From: Streptomyces sp. T12
GTDB taxonomy: Bacteria; Actinomycetota; Actinomycetes; Streptomycetales; Streptomycetaceae
Direction of reading: 5' to 3'
DNA length: 64,000 bases
Assembly: GCF_028736035.1 (NCBI RefSeq)
Contig: NZ_CP117866.1
Span: 9,713,001-9,777,000, forward strand
Shown: positions 8,284 to 17,421 of the stretch, one piece after another
Position numbering within the stretch: position 1 is the stretch's first letter
Layout of the letters: each line of letters begins with the position of its first letter
The notes under the pieces: generated by a model
Seen by the model: the letters and a program-made list of their open reading frames with translations, nothing else
Database searches by the model: none
Told to the model about the DNA's origin: nothing
Made by a program: the position numbers and the translations under genes

Positions 8284-9177
8284 ATGGCCACCTCGACCGT
8301 CTCCCGGGTGCGGCGCCAACTGCCCACCAGCCCCTGGCTGTTCGCCGCCCCGGGACTCCTGATCGCCGGCGCCTTCATCCTGTACCCGTTCGTCTCCACG
8401 CTGGTCAACGCCTTCACCGACCGCCGCACCCTGATCCCGGGCCGGTTCGTGGGCCTCGCCAACTTCCGCGAGCTGCTGAACGACGACATGTTCTGGATCG
8501 GCCTGCGCAACAGCACGCTCTACGTCGTCGGTGTCGTCCCCGCCCTCGTCGTCCTGCCCCTGCTGCTCGCGCTTCTGGTGCAGAAGAACATCCCCGGCAT
8601 CACCTTCTTCCGGTCCGCCTTCTACACCCCGGTCGTCGCCTCGATCGTCGTGGTCGGGCTGATCTGGGTGTGGCTGCTCGACGAGCGGGGGCTTGTGAAC
8701 TCGCTCCTGGAGACCATCGGGGTCGGCCGCGTCGGCTTTCTCAGCGACCAGTGGCTGCTGCTGTCGAGCGCCATGGCCGTGACGGTCTGGAAGGGCCTCG
8801 GCTACTACATGATCATTTATCTGGCCGCGCTCGCCAACGTGCCGCGCGAGCTGCACGAGGCGGCGGCCGTGGACGGCGCCGGAGCGGTCCGCCGCTTCCT
8901 CACGGTCACCGTGCCCGCCGTCCGCTCCACGATGGTCCTGGTCGGGGCGCTCTCCTCGGTCGCCGCGTTCAAGGTGTTCTCCGAGGTGTACCTGATGGCC
9001 GGCCCGAGCGGCGGCCCGGCGGGCGAGGACACCACCCTCGTCATGCTCGTCCAGCGCACCGGCACCGGCCTGACCGGCCGGGTCGGTTATGCCTCGGCCA
9101 TCTCGGTCGTCGTCTTCGTCGTCACCGTCGCCCTGATGCTGCTCGTGCTGCGCGCGGACCGGAGGGACGAGTCATGA
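8284..9177 (+). CDS. Sugar ABC transporter permease (MalF type)
   Basis: 297 residues with six predicted membrane helices. The cytoplasmic coupling loop ELHEAAAVDGAGAVRRF (near residues 197-213) is the EAA motif that contacts the ATPase. It pairs with the permease overlapping its stop codon by ATGA. No ATPase gene follows, so a shared ATPase of the MsiK type, known to serve several Streptomyces sugar importers, is expected to energise it. Confidence 0.93.
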   Translation: MATSTVSRVRRQLPTSPWLFAAPGLLIAGAFILYPFVSTLVNAFTDRRTLIPGRFVGLANFRELLNDDMFWIGLRNSTLYVVGVVPALVVLPLLLALLVQKNIPGITFFRSAFYTPVVASIVVVGLIWVWLLDERGLVNSLLETIGVGRVGFLSDQWLLLSSAMAVTVWKGLGYYMIIYLAALANVPRELHEAAAVDGAGAVRRFLTVTVPAVRSTMVLVGALSSVAAFKVFSEVYLMAGPSGGPAGEDTTLVMLVQRTGTGLTGRVGYASAISVVVFVVTVALMLLVLRADRRDES

Positions 9178-10082
9178 GCGTGCTGGAGAAGGTACGGCCC
9201 GCCGCTTCGAGGCCGGCCGTCGCCCGCGAACCCCGCGTCACCGACGAACACGGCCGCCGCGTCCGCGTAGGGGAACTCGTCCTGCGCTATCTGCTCCTGC
9301 TCGTCGTACTCGCCCTCACCGTCGGCCCGTTCCTCTGGCAGCTGTCGACCTCGCTCAAGGGTCCCACCGAGGACATCTTCAGCTCCCCGCCGAAGTTCCT
9401 GCCCGGCGACCCCACCCTGCACAACTACGAGCGGGTCGCCGACACCATCCCCGTCTGGGACTACGCCCTCAACTCGCTGAAGGTCGCCACCGCCAACGTC
9501 GTCACCAACTGCGTCGGCTCGGCGCTCGCCGGCTACGCCCTCGCCCGGCTGCGCTACCGGGGCCGTCGCGCGGCCACCCTGGCCTTCATCCTGGCGATGC
9601 TCGTGCCCGTGGAGGGCATCATCATCGCCCAGTTCACGACCATGCGGGAGCTCGGCCTCAACAACACCCTGATCGGCGTGGTCCTGCCCGGCTGCATCGG
9701 CGCCATGAACGTCCTGCTGATGCGCAACGCCTTCCTCAACCTGCCGTACGAGATCGAGGAGGCGGCCTACGTCGACGGCGCCAACGTCTGGCAGCGGTTC
9801 CTGCGCATCGCGCTGCCGTCGGCCAAGGGCACGATCGCCGTCGTCGCCATCTTCGCCTTCATGGGCGCCTGGGACGACTTCCTGTGGCCGCTCATCGTGC
9901 TGAGCGACCCGTCCAAGTTCACCCTGACCATCGGCCTCAACTACCTGCACGGCACCTTCGCGGGCGACGAACGCCTCGTCGCGGCCGGCACGATCATCGC
10001 CGTCGCGCCGCTGATCGCCCTCTTCGCCTGTCTGCAGCGGTACTTCTTCCGCGGAGTCGGCGAGGGCGCGGTGAAGGGCTGA
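9174..10082 (+). CDS. Sugar ABC transporter permease (MalG type)
   Basis: 302 residues, six membrane helices after a hydrophilic N-terminal stretch of ~30 residues. The EAA loop is EIEEAAYVDGANVWQRFLRI. The ATG overlaps the stop of the previous permease, giving translational coupling; an in-frame extension further upstream is only the shadow of that gene. It completes the membrane part of the importer of this operon. Confidence 0.93.
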   Translation: MSVLEKVRPAASRPAVAREPRVTDEHGRRVRVGELVLRYLLLLVVLALTVGPFLWQLSTSLKGPTEDIFSSPPKFLPGDPTLHNYERVADTIPVWDYALNSLKVATANVVTNCVGSALAGYALARLRYRGRRAATLAFILAMLVPVEGIIIAQFTTMRELGLNNTLIGVVLPGCIGAMNVLLMRNAFLNLPYEIEEAAYVDGANVWQRFLRIALPSAKGTIAVVAIFAFMGAWDDFLWPLIVLSDPSKFTLTIGLNYLHGTFAGDERLVAAGTIIAVAPLIALFACLQRYFFRGVGEGAVKG

Positions 10083-10109
10083 ACCTCCCACTGAGTCCAA
10101 GGACACCGC

Positions 10110-11366
10110 ATGCCTCCTGCCGTGCGCTTCGGCGTCAACTACACCCCGAGCGAAGGGTGGTTCCACCACTGGCTCGACTTCGACCTCGACTCCGTACGTG
10201 CCGACCTCGACTCGATCGCCGCGCTGGGCCTCGACCACATCCGTGTCTTCCCGCTGTGGCCGTACTTCCAGCCGAACCGCACCCTGATCCGCGAGCGGGC
10301 CGTCGAGCAGCTCGTCCAGCTCGCCGACGCGGCCGCCGAACGCGGGCTCGACGTCAACGTGGACGGCCTGCAAGGGCACTTGAGCAGCTTCGACTTCCTG
10401 CCGGCGTGGACGCGGACCTGGCACCGGCGCAACCTGTTCACCGACCCGGACGTCGTCGACGGCCAGGCCTCCTACCTGCGCACCCTCGCCGCCGCCCTCG
10501 CCGACCGGCCCAACTTCATCGGCATGACCCTCGGCAACGAGGTCAACCAGTTCACGGCGGAGCCCCACCCGGACCCCGACCGGGCGACGTCCGACCAGAT
10601 CGACGCCTGGCTCACGCGCCTGCTCGCGGCCTGCGAGGAGGGCGCCCCCGGCAGGCTGCACCTGCACGCCGAGTACGACGCCACCTGGTACCAGGACGAC
10701 CAGCCGTTCACCCCGGCCCAGGCAGCCCGGCTGGGTGCCGTCACGGCCGTGCACTCCTGGGTCTTCAACGGCACCGCTCAGCGGCACGGCCGTACGTCCG
10801 TCCCGACGGAACACCACGGCGCGTACCTCATCGAGCTGAGCAAGGCCTGGGCCGACGACCCACACCGGCCCGTCTGGCTCCAGGAGGTCGGCGCGCCCGC
10901 GCCCCTCGTCCCCGCCGAGCATGCCGCCGCCTTCACCGAAGCCACCGTCACCAACGCCCTCGACTGCCCCGACCTGTGGGGCATCACCTGGTGGTGCTCC
11001 CACGACGTGTCGCGGGACCTCGCCGACTTCCCGGCGCTCGAGTACGGGCTCGGCCTGCTCACCAACGGCCGCGAGCCCAAGGACCTCGCCCGGGTGCTGG
11101 CGAAGGCGGCGAGCGAGCACACGTACGCCCCGGCACCCCGCACGACCGCCCTCGTGGTGCCCGCCGACCCGGCCACACGCTCGCTGTGCGCGCCCGGCGG
11201 CTCCGTCTACGACGCCTTCTTCCGGCTGGTCGCCGACGGCGCCCGCCCCACCACCGTCCTCGACACGCATGCCGCCGACGCCGGCCACCTCCGCGCGCGC
11301 GGCATCACCGAAGTCGTCACGTCCGACCAGGTACTCCCCACCCCACAAGGAGGAACCCGCACGTGA
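10110..11366 (+). CDS. GH5-like clan GH-A glycoside hydrolase, possibly beta-mannosidase
   Basis: 418 residues without a signal peptide, so probably cytoplasmic. A TIM barrel starts with VRFGVNYTPSEGW; the acid/base Glu144 is in LGNEVNQF and the likely nucleophile Glu259 in LQEVGAP, the clan GH-A pattern. The rest after residue ~350 is a small alpha/beta tail. It resembles GH5 subfamily 18, whose bifidobacterial members cleave Man-beta-1,4-GlcNAc of the N-glycan core; this assignment is from memory and context. Between GH85 and transporter genes, the role would be to split imported core disaccharide after alpha-mannose removal. An endo-acting mannanase remains possible. Confidence 0.8.
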   Translation: MPPAVRFGVNYTPSEGWFHHWLDFDLDSVRADLDSIAALGLDHIRVFPLWPYFQPNRTLIRERAVEQLVQLADAAAERGLDVNVDGLQGHLSSFDFLPAWTRTWHRRNLFTDPDVVDGQASYLRTLAAALADRPNFIGMTLGNEVNQFTAEPHPDPDRATSDQIDAWLTRLLAACEEGAPGRLHLHAEYDATWYQDDQPFTPAQAARLGAVTAVHSWVFNGTAQRHGRTSVPTEHHGAYLIELSKAWADDPHRPVWLQEVGAPAPLVPAEHAAAFTEATVTNALDCPDLWGITWWCSHDVSRDLADFPALEYGLGLLTNGREPKDLARVLAKAASEHTYAPAPRTTALVVPADPATRSLCAPGGSVYDAFFRLVADGARPTTVLDTHAADAGHLRARGITEVVTSDQVLPTPQGGTRT

Positions 11367-13378
11367 ACCCCACCAGACGCACCGTCCTGCTCGCCGGCGC
11401 CGCCGCGGCCACCTCGCTGCCACTCACCTCATCGACCGCGGCAGCCGCCCCCAGAACCAGGGCCGCCGCGCTCCAGCCGTACGCCTGCTACTGGTACCCC
11501 GACTCCCTGCCCTCCGGCACCCCGGGCACCGGCATCACCTGGCGCAGCCTGAAGTCCTGGCGCCCGGCCGACGATCCGGACCTGGTCTTCAACGCGGCGA
11601 CCGTACCGCTCGCCCCGCGCTTCACCCCGACTCCGGTGAACACGACCGCTCGCGCCGGTCAGGCCCGCGTCCAGTCCCTCGTGTCCTTCGGCCCCACCGC
11701 CGGCAACCCCTCCCAGGGCTCGGCCACCGCCGACTACTACGCCCTCACCCACTGGGCGTACATCGACGAGCTGGTCTTCTGGGGCGGCTCGTCGGGGGAG
11801 GGGCTGATCCTCGCGCCGAACGCGCCGATCGTCGACGCCGCCCACCGGCACGGTGTGCCCGTCCTCGGCAACATCTTCCTGCCGCCCGTCGCCTACGGCG
11901 GGCAGCTGCAGTGGACCCGTGACCTGGTGCAGAAGGACGCGGCCGGGCGGTATCCGCTGGCCGAACGGCTGGTCGCGGTCGCGGACGCGTACGGGTTCGA
12001 CGGGTGGTTCGTCAACGCCGAGACGAGCGGCGGGAACGCCGCGCTGGGCGCGGACATGCTGGGCTTCATACGGGAGTTGAAAGCGCTCGCCAAGGCCGAG
12101 GGCCAGCGGGTGACCTGGTACGACTCGATGACCGTGAACGGGGCCGTGAGCTGGCAGGGGGCGCTCGACTCCCAGAACGAGGCGTTCTTCCAGGCCGCCG
12201 ACGACATGTTCGTCGACTTCCGGTGGACCGCGGCGAAGCTGGCGTCGTCAGGGCAGCGGGCCGATCGACTGGGGCGCAGCCGCTACGAGTTGTGGGCAGG
12301 CGTCGACGTCGAGGCGAACGGCTGGAACTCGTCCGTGAACTGGGACGCGATCGTGCCGCGCGACAAGGCGCACGTCGTGTCGGTGGGCTTCTACCGGCCC
12401 GAGTGGACGCGCCATCACCTGCCGGCGGACGGGCGCGCGCCGGAGGCCTTCCACGCCGCCGACGACCGGTTCTGGACCGGGCGGTCGCTGGATCCGTCGC
12501 GGCCGGACGGGGCGGACAGCTGGCGGGCGGCGGCGGTGTCCGTGGCCGACCGGTCGACGGTCGCGGCGGTGCCGTTCGCGAGCGTGTTCAACACCGGGCA
12601 CGGGCTGCGGTGGTACGAGGACGGGCAGGTGACGTCGGACGCGCCGTGGAACCACCTGGGCCTGCAGGACCGGCTGCCGTCCCGGCGCTGGGCCGTGCAC
12701 ACCGAGGGACAGCGGCCCGCTGTGCGCTTCGACTTCGCGGACGCGTGGCGTGGGGGCAGCAGCGTGCTCGTCGACGGTGAGCTGGACGAGCCCGCGGTGG
12801 TGGAGGTGTATGCGACCCGGCTGCCGATCACCGCGGACACGGTCGTCGAGCTGACCCACCGGACCGACGAGGGGAGCGTGCGCGTCGAGTTGGCCGTGGC
12901 CACCGCCGAGCCCACCGCCGAGGCGGCCACACCGCCGTACACCTACTTCCCCGTGACCTCGGCCGACGGCTGGCAGACCTCGACCGTACGGCTCACCGGC
13001 CTGGCCGGCACCGTGCACGCGATCGGCGTCCGGCTCACCGCGGCCGACGGCGGACCCGTGCGGTGGCGGCTCGGCGGTCTCGCGGTGCGCGATGCCCCGC
13101 ACACACCCCCCGCGCCCACCGCCCTGCGCATCACCGCGGCCTCAGGCGGCGACCTGCGCTTCGCCTGGAACCCGGCCCCCGGCGACATACGCCACCACAC
13201 CCTCCACCGCGTCCTGCCCGACGGCACCCGACGCTTCCTCGGCGGCACCTGCCAGCGCGCGTTCTTCACCGGTGGCCTGCGACCCGAACAGGGCGAAGAG
13301 GAGGCACGGTTCGAACTGCGCGCCGTAGGGGAGCTCTACACCACGTCGGCCCCCGCGACCGTCACCCACCGCTGGTAA
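11363..13378 (+). CDS. Secreted GH85 endo-beta-N-acetylglucosaminidase
   Basis: 671 residues. It cuts between the two GlcNAc residues of the N-glycan chitobiose core. The N-terminus TRRTVLLAGAAAATSLPL with an Ala-rich cleavage region looks like a Tat-type signal. The GH85 catalytic pair is Asn218 and Glu220 in DGWFVNAET; the barrel also shows YACYWYPDSLPSG and VWGxD-type stretches around LWAGVDVEANGWN. C-terminal beta modules follow from residue ~440, ending in a fibronectin-III-like part. The GTG start overlaps the previous stop and has AAGGAGGAA 7 nt upstream. The product would act outside the cell and release glycans for the importer. Confidence 0.92.
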   Translation: MNPTRRTVLLAGAAAATSLPLTSSTAAAAPRTRAAALQPYACYWYPDSLPSGTPGTGITWRSLKSWRPADDPDLVFNAATVPLAPRFTPTPVNTTARAGQARVQSLVSFGPTAGNPSQGSATADYYALTHWAYIDELVFWGGSSGEGLILAPNAPIVDAAHRHGVPVLGNIFLPPVAYGGQLQWTRDLVQKDAAGRYPLAERLVAVADAYGFDGWFVNAETSGGNAALGADMLGFIRELKALAKAEGQRVTWYDSMTVNGAVSWQGALDSQNEAFFQAADDMFVDFRWTAAKLASSGQRADRLGRSRYELWAGVDVEANGWNSSVNWDAIVPRDKAHVVSVGFYRPEWTRHHLPADGRAPEAFHAADDRFWTGRSLDPSRPDGADSWRAAAVSVADRSTVAAVPFASVFNTGHGLRWYEDGQVTSDAPWNHLGLQDRLPSRRWAVHTEGQRPAVRFDFADAWRGGSSVLVDGELDEPAVVEVYATRLPITADTVVELTHRTDEGSVRVELAVATAEPTAEAATPPYTYFPVTSADGWQTSTVRLTGLAGTVHAIGVRLTAADGGPVRWRLGGLAVRDAPHTPPAPTALRITAASGGDLRFAWNPAPGDIRHHTLHRVLPDGTRRFLGGTCQRAFFTGGLRPEQGEEEARFELRAVGELYTTSAPATVTHRW

Positions 13379-13425
13379 CCACCCGCCGGTAAGCAACCGC
13401 CCGGACGACCTACGGAGCACCCCTC

Positions 13426-16400
13426 ATGCATGACGACCGCAGCCTGGTCGAAGCCCGTCTCAAGCGCGTCCTCGACGAGCGCATCCGCCCCGCCGTGTAC
13501 CCCGAGTCCGTGCCGCTGGAGGTGGCGGTGTGGCATGCGCCCGGCGAGCCGGTGCCGGTCGCCGAGGGACTCGCGGCCGAACCCGAGCCGATCGAGGTGG
13601 GCGCGCGCTGGGGTTCTCCCTGGGGCACCAGCTGGTTCCGGGTCACCGGGACCGTGCCCGAGGCGTGGGCCGGGAAGACCGTCGAGGCCCTGCTCGACCT
13701 CGGGTTCGACGAGAACATGCCGGGTTTCCAGTGCGAGGGCCTGGTCTACCGGCCCGACGGCACCCCGGTGAAGGGCCTCAACCCGCGCAACCAGTGGGTG
13801 CGCATCGGCGCCCCGGCGGCGGGCGGCGAGCAGGTGCGGCTGCACATCGAGGCGGCCTCCAACCCCGTCATCCTCGACTACCACCCCTTCCTGCCCACGC
13901 AGCTCGGCGACAAGGAGACCGCCGGCAGCGAACCCCAGTACAGGCTCGCCCGGATGGACCTCGCCGTCCTCGACGAGGACGTTTGGCAACTGGCTATCGA
14001 CCTGGAGGTACTGGGCGAGCTGATGGCCGAGCTGCCGGTGGAGTCGGCGCGGCGCTGGGAGATCCTGCGGGCGGTGGAGAAGGCGCTGGACGCGGTCGAC
14101 CTCCAGGACGTGGGCGGCACCGCGGCGCGGGCGCGGGAGAGGCTGGCCGACGTGCTGGCCGCCCCCGCCGTTCCGTCCGCCCACCGCATCAGCGCCGTCG
14201 GGCACGCGCACATCGACTCGGCGTGGCTGTGGCCGCTGCGGGAGACCGTGCGCAAGGTGGCCCGTACGACGTCCAACATGACCGCGCTCATCGAGGACGA
14301 GCCCGACTTCGTCTTCGCCATGTCGCAGGCCCAGCAGTGGGCGTGGGTGAAGGAGCACCGGCCCGAGGTGTGGGCGCGGGTGAAGAAGGCGGTGGCGGAC
14401 GGGCGGTTCGTGCCGGCAGGCGGGATGTGGGTGGAGTCGGACACCAACATGCCGGGCTCGGAGGCGATGGCCCGGCAGTTCGTGCACGGCAAGCGGTTCT
14501 TCCTCGACGAGTTCGGCATCGAGAACGACGAGGCCTGGCTGCCCGACACCTTCGGCTTCGCCGCCGGACTGCCCCAGATCATCAAGGCGGCCGGCTCCAA
14601 GTGGCTGCTGACGCAGAAGATCTCCTGGTCCCGGACCAACAGGTTCCCGCACCACACCTTCCAGTGGGAGGGCATCGACGGCACCCGGATCTTCACCCAC
14701 TTCCCGCCCGTCGACACCTACAACTGCTCGATGAAGGGCAGCGAGATCGCGCACGCGGCCCGCAACTTCAAGGACAAGGGGGCCGCCCGGCACTCCCTCG
14801 CCCCCACCGGCTGGGGCGACGGAGGCGGCGGCACGACCCGGGAGATGGTCGCCAAGGCGGCCCGGCTGCGCAGCCTGGAAGGATCGGCGACCGTCACCTG
14901 GGAGACCCCGGCGGAGTTCTTCGCGAAGGCCGAGGCCGAGTACCCCGACCCGCCCGTCTGGGTCGGCGAGCTCTACCTAGAACTCCACCGCGCCACGCTC
15001 ACCAGCCAGGCGAAGACCAAGCAGGGCAACCGCCGCAGCGAGCACCTCCTGCGGGAGGCCGAGCTATGGGCCGCGACGGCTGCCGTACGCACCGGATTCC
15101 CCTACCCGTACGAGGAGTTGGACCGCATCTGGAAGACGGTGCTGCTGCACCAGTTCCACGACATCCTGCCGGGGTCGTCGATCGCGTGGGTGCACCGGGA
15201 GGCGCGCGCCACGTACGAGCGCCTCGCAGGTGAGCTGAACGCGATCATCGAGGCCGCCCAGCGGGCTCTGGCGGGCGAGGGCGAGACCGAGTTCGTCTTC
15301 AACGCGGCCCCGCACACGCGCGACGGCGTACCGGCGGGCGGTGCGCGCACCCCGGTGGCCGAGGGCAGGACGGCACGGACGGCACGGCAGGGCGGCGGGT
15401 TCGTCCTCGACAACGGCCTGCTGCGCGTCGAGATCGACGCGCAGGGCCTGGTCGTGTCGGCGTACGACATCGAGGCCGACCGCGAGACCGTCGCCCCGGG
15501 CCGGGCCGCCGGACTCCTCCAACTCCACCCGGACTTCCCGAACATGTGGGACGCCTGGGACGTCGACGAGTTCTACCGCAACACGGTCACCGACCTGACC
15601 GAGGCGGACGAGGTCACCCCCGGCGACGACGAGGGATCGGTGCGGATCGTCCGGTCCTTCGGCGCCTCCCGCGTCACCCAGGTGCTGTCGCTCGCACCGG
15701 GGGAGCGGCTGCTGCTGCTGGACACGGAGGTCGACTGGCACGAGACGGAGAAGTTCCTGAAGCTGGCCTTCCCGCTCGACCTGCACGCGGAACGGTACGC
15801 GTCGGAGACCCAGTTCGGGCACTTCTTCCGCGCCACGCACACCAACACCAGCTGGGAGGCGGCCAAGTTCGAGGCCTGCAACCACCGTTTCGTCCACCTT
15901 CAGGAGCCGGGCTGGGGCGTCGCCGTCGTCAACGACTCGACGTACGGCCACGACGTGACCCGCACGGTCCGCACCGACGGCGACCGCGGTACGACCACCA
16001 CGGTGCGCGTATCCCTCCTGCGCGCCCCGCGCTTCCCCGACCCCGAGACCGACCAGGGCGTCCACCGCTTCCAGCACGCCCTGGTACCGGGCGCGGGCAT
16101 CGGCGACGCGGTGCGCGAGGGCTGGCGGATCAATCTGCCGGAGCGGTCGGTGAGCGGCGCGCGGGAGGTGGCGCCCCTGGTGACGGTGGACCGGGAGGCC
16201 GTCGTGATCACGGCCGTCAAGCTGGCCGACGACGGCAGCGGAGATGTCGTGGTGCGCCTGCACGAGGCCCACGGCGGCCGGGTACGGGCCACGCTGGCGG
16301 CGGACTTCGAGGTCGCGGACGTCACGGCGACGGACCTGCTGGAACGTCCGCTGCCCGAGGCGCTGTCGTGCGACGGCGCGCGCGTCGCTCTGCGCCTGCG

Positions 16401-16449
16401 GCCCTTCGAACTGGTGACGCTGCGACTGCGCCGGGCGCCGGTGCACTGA
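13426..16449 (+). CDS. GH38 alpha-mannosidase
   Basis: 1007 residues without a signal peptide, so probably cytoplasmic. Zinc ligands are His262 and Asp264 in GHAHIDSAW, and the nucleophile Asp374 is in WLPDTFG, the classical GH38 set; the C-terminal half is the expected beta-domain. The length fits bacterial/vacuolar-type alpha-mannosidases. It would remove alpha-linked mannose from imported high-mannose oligosaccharides. Last gene of the operon starting at 6985, separated by 47 bp from the GH85 gene with a GGAG ribosome site. Confidence 0.94.
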   Translation: MHDDRSLVEARLKRVLDERIRPAVYPESVPLEVAVWHAPGEPVPVAEGLAAEPEPIEVGARWGSPWGTSWFRVTGTVPEAWAGKTVEALLDLGFDENMPGFQCEGLVYRPDGTPVKGLNPRNQWVRIGAPAAGGEQVRLHIEAASNPVILDYHPFLPTQLGDKETAGSEPQYRLARMDLAVLDEDVWQLAIDLEVLGELMAELPVESARRWEILRAVEKALDAVDLQDVGGTAARARERLADVLAAPAVPSAHRISAVGHAHIDSAWLWPLRETVRKVARTTSNMTALIEDEPDFVFAMSQAQQWAWVKEHRPEVWARVKKAVADGRFVPAGGMWVESDTNMPGSEAMARQFVHGKRFFLDEFGIENDEAWLPDTFGFAAGLPQIIKAAGSKWLLTQKISWSRTNRFPHHTFQWEGIDGTRIFTHFPPVDTYNCSMKGSEIAHAARNFKDKGAARHSLAPTGWGDGGGGTTREMVAKAARLRSLEGSATVTWETPAEFFAKAEAEYPDPPVWVGELYLELHRATLTSQAKTKQGNRRSEHLLREAELWAATAAVRTGFPYPYEELDRIWKTVLLHQFHDILPGSSIAWVHREARATYERLAGELNAIIEAAQRALAGEGETEFVFNAAPHTRDGVPAGGARTPVAEGRTARTARQGGGFVLDNGLLRVEIDAQGLVVSAYDIEADRETVAPGRAAGLLQLHPDFPNMWDAWDVDEFYRNTVTDLTEADEVTPGDDEGSVRIVRSFGASRVTQVLSLAPGERLLLLDTEVDWHETEKFLKLAFPLDLHAERYASETQFGHFFRATHTNTSWEAAKFEACNHRFVHLQEPGWGVAVVNDSTYGHDVTRTVRTDGDRGTTTTVRVSLLRAPRFPDPETDQGVHRFQHALVPGAGIGDAVREGWRINLPERSVSGAREVAPLVTVDREAVVITAVKLADDGSGDVVVRLHEAHGGRVRATLAADFEVADVTATDLLERPLPEALSCDGARVALRLRPFELVTLRLRRAPVH

Positions 16450-16539
16450 CGGCGAACGGGCGGCGCGCCGTGGTGAATCGGGCGGCAACTGGTATCACAC
16501 TCAAGGAGGTTGGCGTTAGACAGCGCCTTGGAGGCAATC

Positions 16540-17355
16540 ATGAAGCTCGTCACGCGGGCCCAGCTCGGCTGGCCCGCCTCCGCCGCTCCGACGCAGACAT
16601 CGACCAAGGGCGTGAAGGTCCACTACGAAGGCACGCCGGTCAGCGTCAAACTCCTCGACGACCACGACCTCTGCATCGCCGAGTGGAAGTCCATCCGGGT
16701 CTCCCATCTGGCGAACAAGGAGGAGAACTACTCGGACATCGCCTACAACTACGGCGCCTGCCCGCACGGTCATCTCCTGGAGGGCCGCGGCCTCGGCAAG
16801 CGCACCGGGGCGAACGGCAACCAGCCCCTCAACCGCGCCCACTACGCGATCGTCGGCCTGGTCGGCGACAAGGGGCTCATCAAGCCGACGGACGCGATGC
16901 TCGGCGCGATCCGTGACGGCATCGAGCTGCTGCGCCGGCACGGTGCCGGCAACGAGATCAAGGGGCACAAGGACGGCTTCGCCACCGCGTGCCCCGGAGA
17001 GCACCTGTACGCATGGGTGCAGAAGGGCGCCCCGCGGCCCGGTGGCTCGCCGACCGTTCCGGGCCCGCGGCCGGTGATCGATGTGTCGAAGCTGGTCGCC
17101 GCGGCCCTGCACGACCCGGCCAAGGCGGGCACGCCGGTGTCGTACGCCGGGGTGAAGACTGTGGAGAAGGCGCTCGTCGCGGAAGGCCTCCTCGAAACGG
17201 AGTACGCGGACGGTCACTTCGGTGGGGCGACCGTCAAGGCCTACTCCGCCTGGCAGCACCGCTGCGGCTTCACCGGCGCCGACGCCAACGGCATCCCCGG
17301 CCAGGCGTCGCTGGAGAAACTCGGACGGGAGCACGGCTTCGACGTGCGGCCGTAG
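16540..17355 (+). CDS. N-acetylmuramoyl-L-alanine amidase with peptidoglycan-binding domain
   Basis: 271 residues. The N-terminal two thirds match Amidase_2/PGRP enzymes, which cut the bond between MurNAc and the peptide stem: VHYEGTP with the zinc-ligand His near residue 26, and GHKDGFATACPG with the second His and Cys. After a Pro-rich linker (residues ~165-175) comes a peptidoglycan-binding-type domain with VKTVEKALVAEGLL and GGATVKAYSAWQ. There is no signal peptide, as in many phage-type or holin-dependent lysins. The ATG at 16540 is preferred because GGAGG lies 6 nt upstream; a TTG at 16510 touches its ribosome site. Not evidently linked to the sugar genes. Confidence 0.85.
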   Translation: MKLVTRAQLGWPASAAPTQTSTKGVKVHYEGTPVSVKLLDDHDLCIAEWKSIRVSHLANKEENYSDIAYNYGACPHGHLLEGRGLGKRTGANGNQPLNRAHYAIVGLVGDKGLIKPTDAMLGAIRDGIELLRRHGAGNEIKGHKDGFATACPGEHLYAWVQKGAPRPGGSPTVPGPRPVIDVSKLVAAALHDPAKAGTPVSYAGVKTVEKALVAEGLLETEYADGHFGGATVKAYSAWQHRCGFTGADANGIPGQASLEKLGREHGFDVRP

Positions 17356-17368
17356 AGCAGCCATGACA

Positions 17369-17409
17369 CGGGCCGTTCCCCTCGCACCGCAGGCGAGGGG
17401 AACGGCCCG
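17369..17409. terminator. Perfect 16-bp hairpin between convergent genes
   Basis: CGGGCCGTTCCCCTCG (17369-17384) and its exact complement (17394-17409) enclose a 9-nt loop. It lies between the amidase (+) and the GntR gene (-) and can serve both. Confidence 0.88.
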
Positions 17410-17421
17410 CGGCGTCGGCGG

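Noticed and set aside
9884..11362. Long in-frame extension upstream of the GH85 gene
   Set aside because: It overlaps the second permease and the GH5-like gene in another frame and is Arg/Pro-rich. The GTG at 11363 has a strong ribosome site and is followed directly by a signal peptide.
16540..17355. Amidase gene as evidence of a prophage
   Set aside because: No other phage genes, integrase or attachment sites are near; stand-alone amidases of this type are common in Streptomyces.
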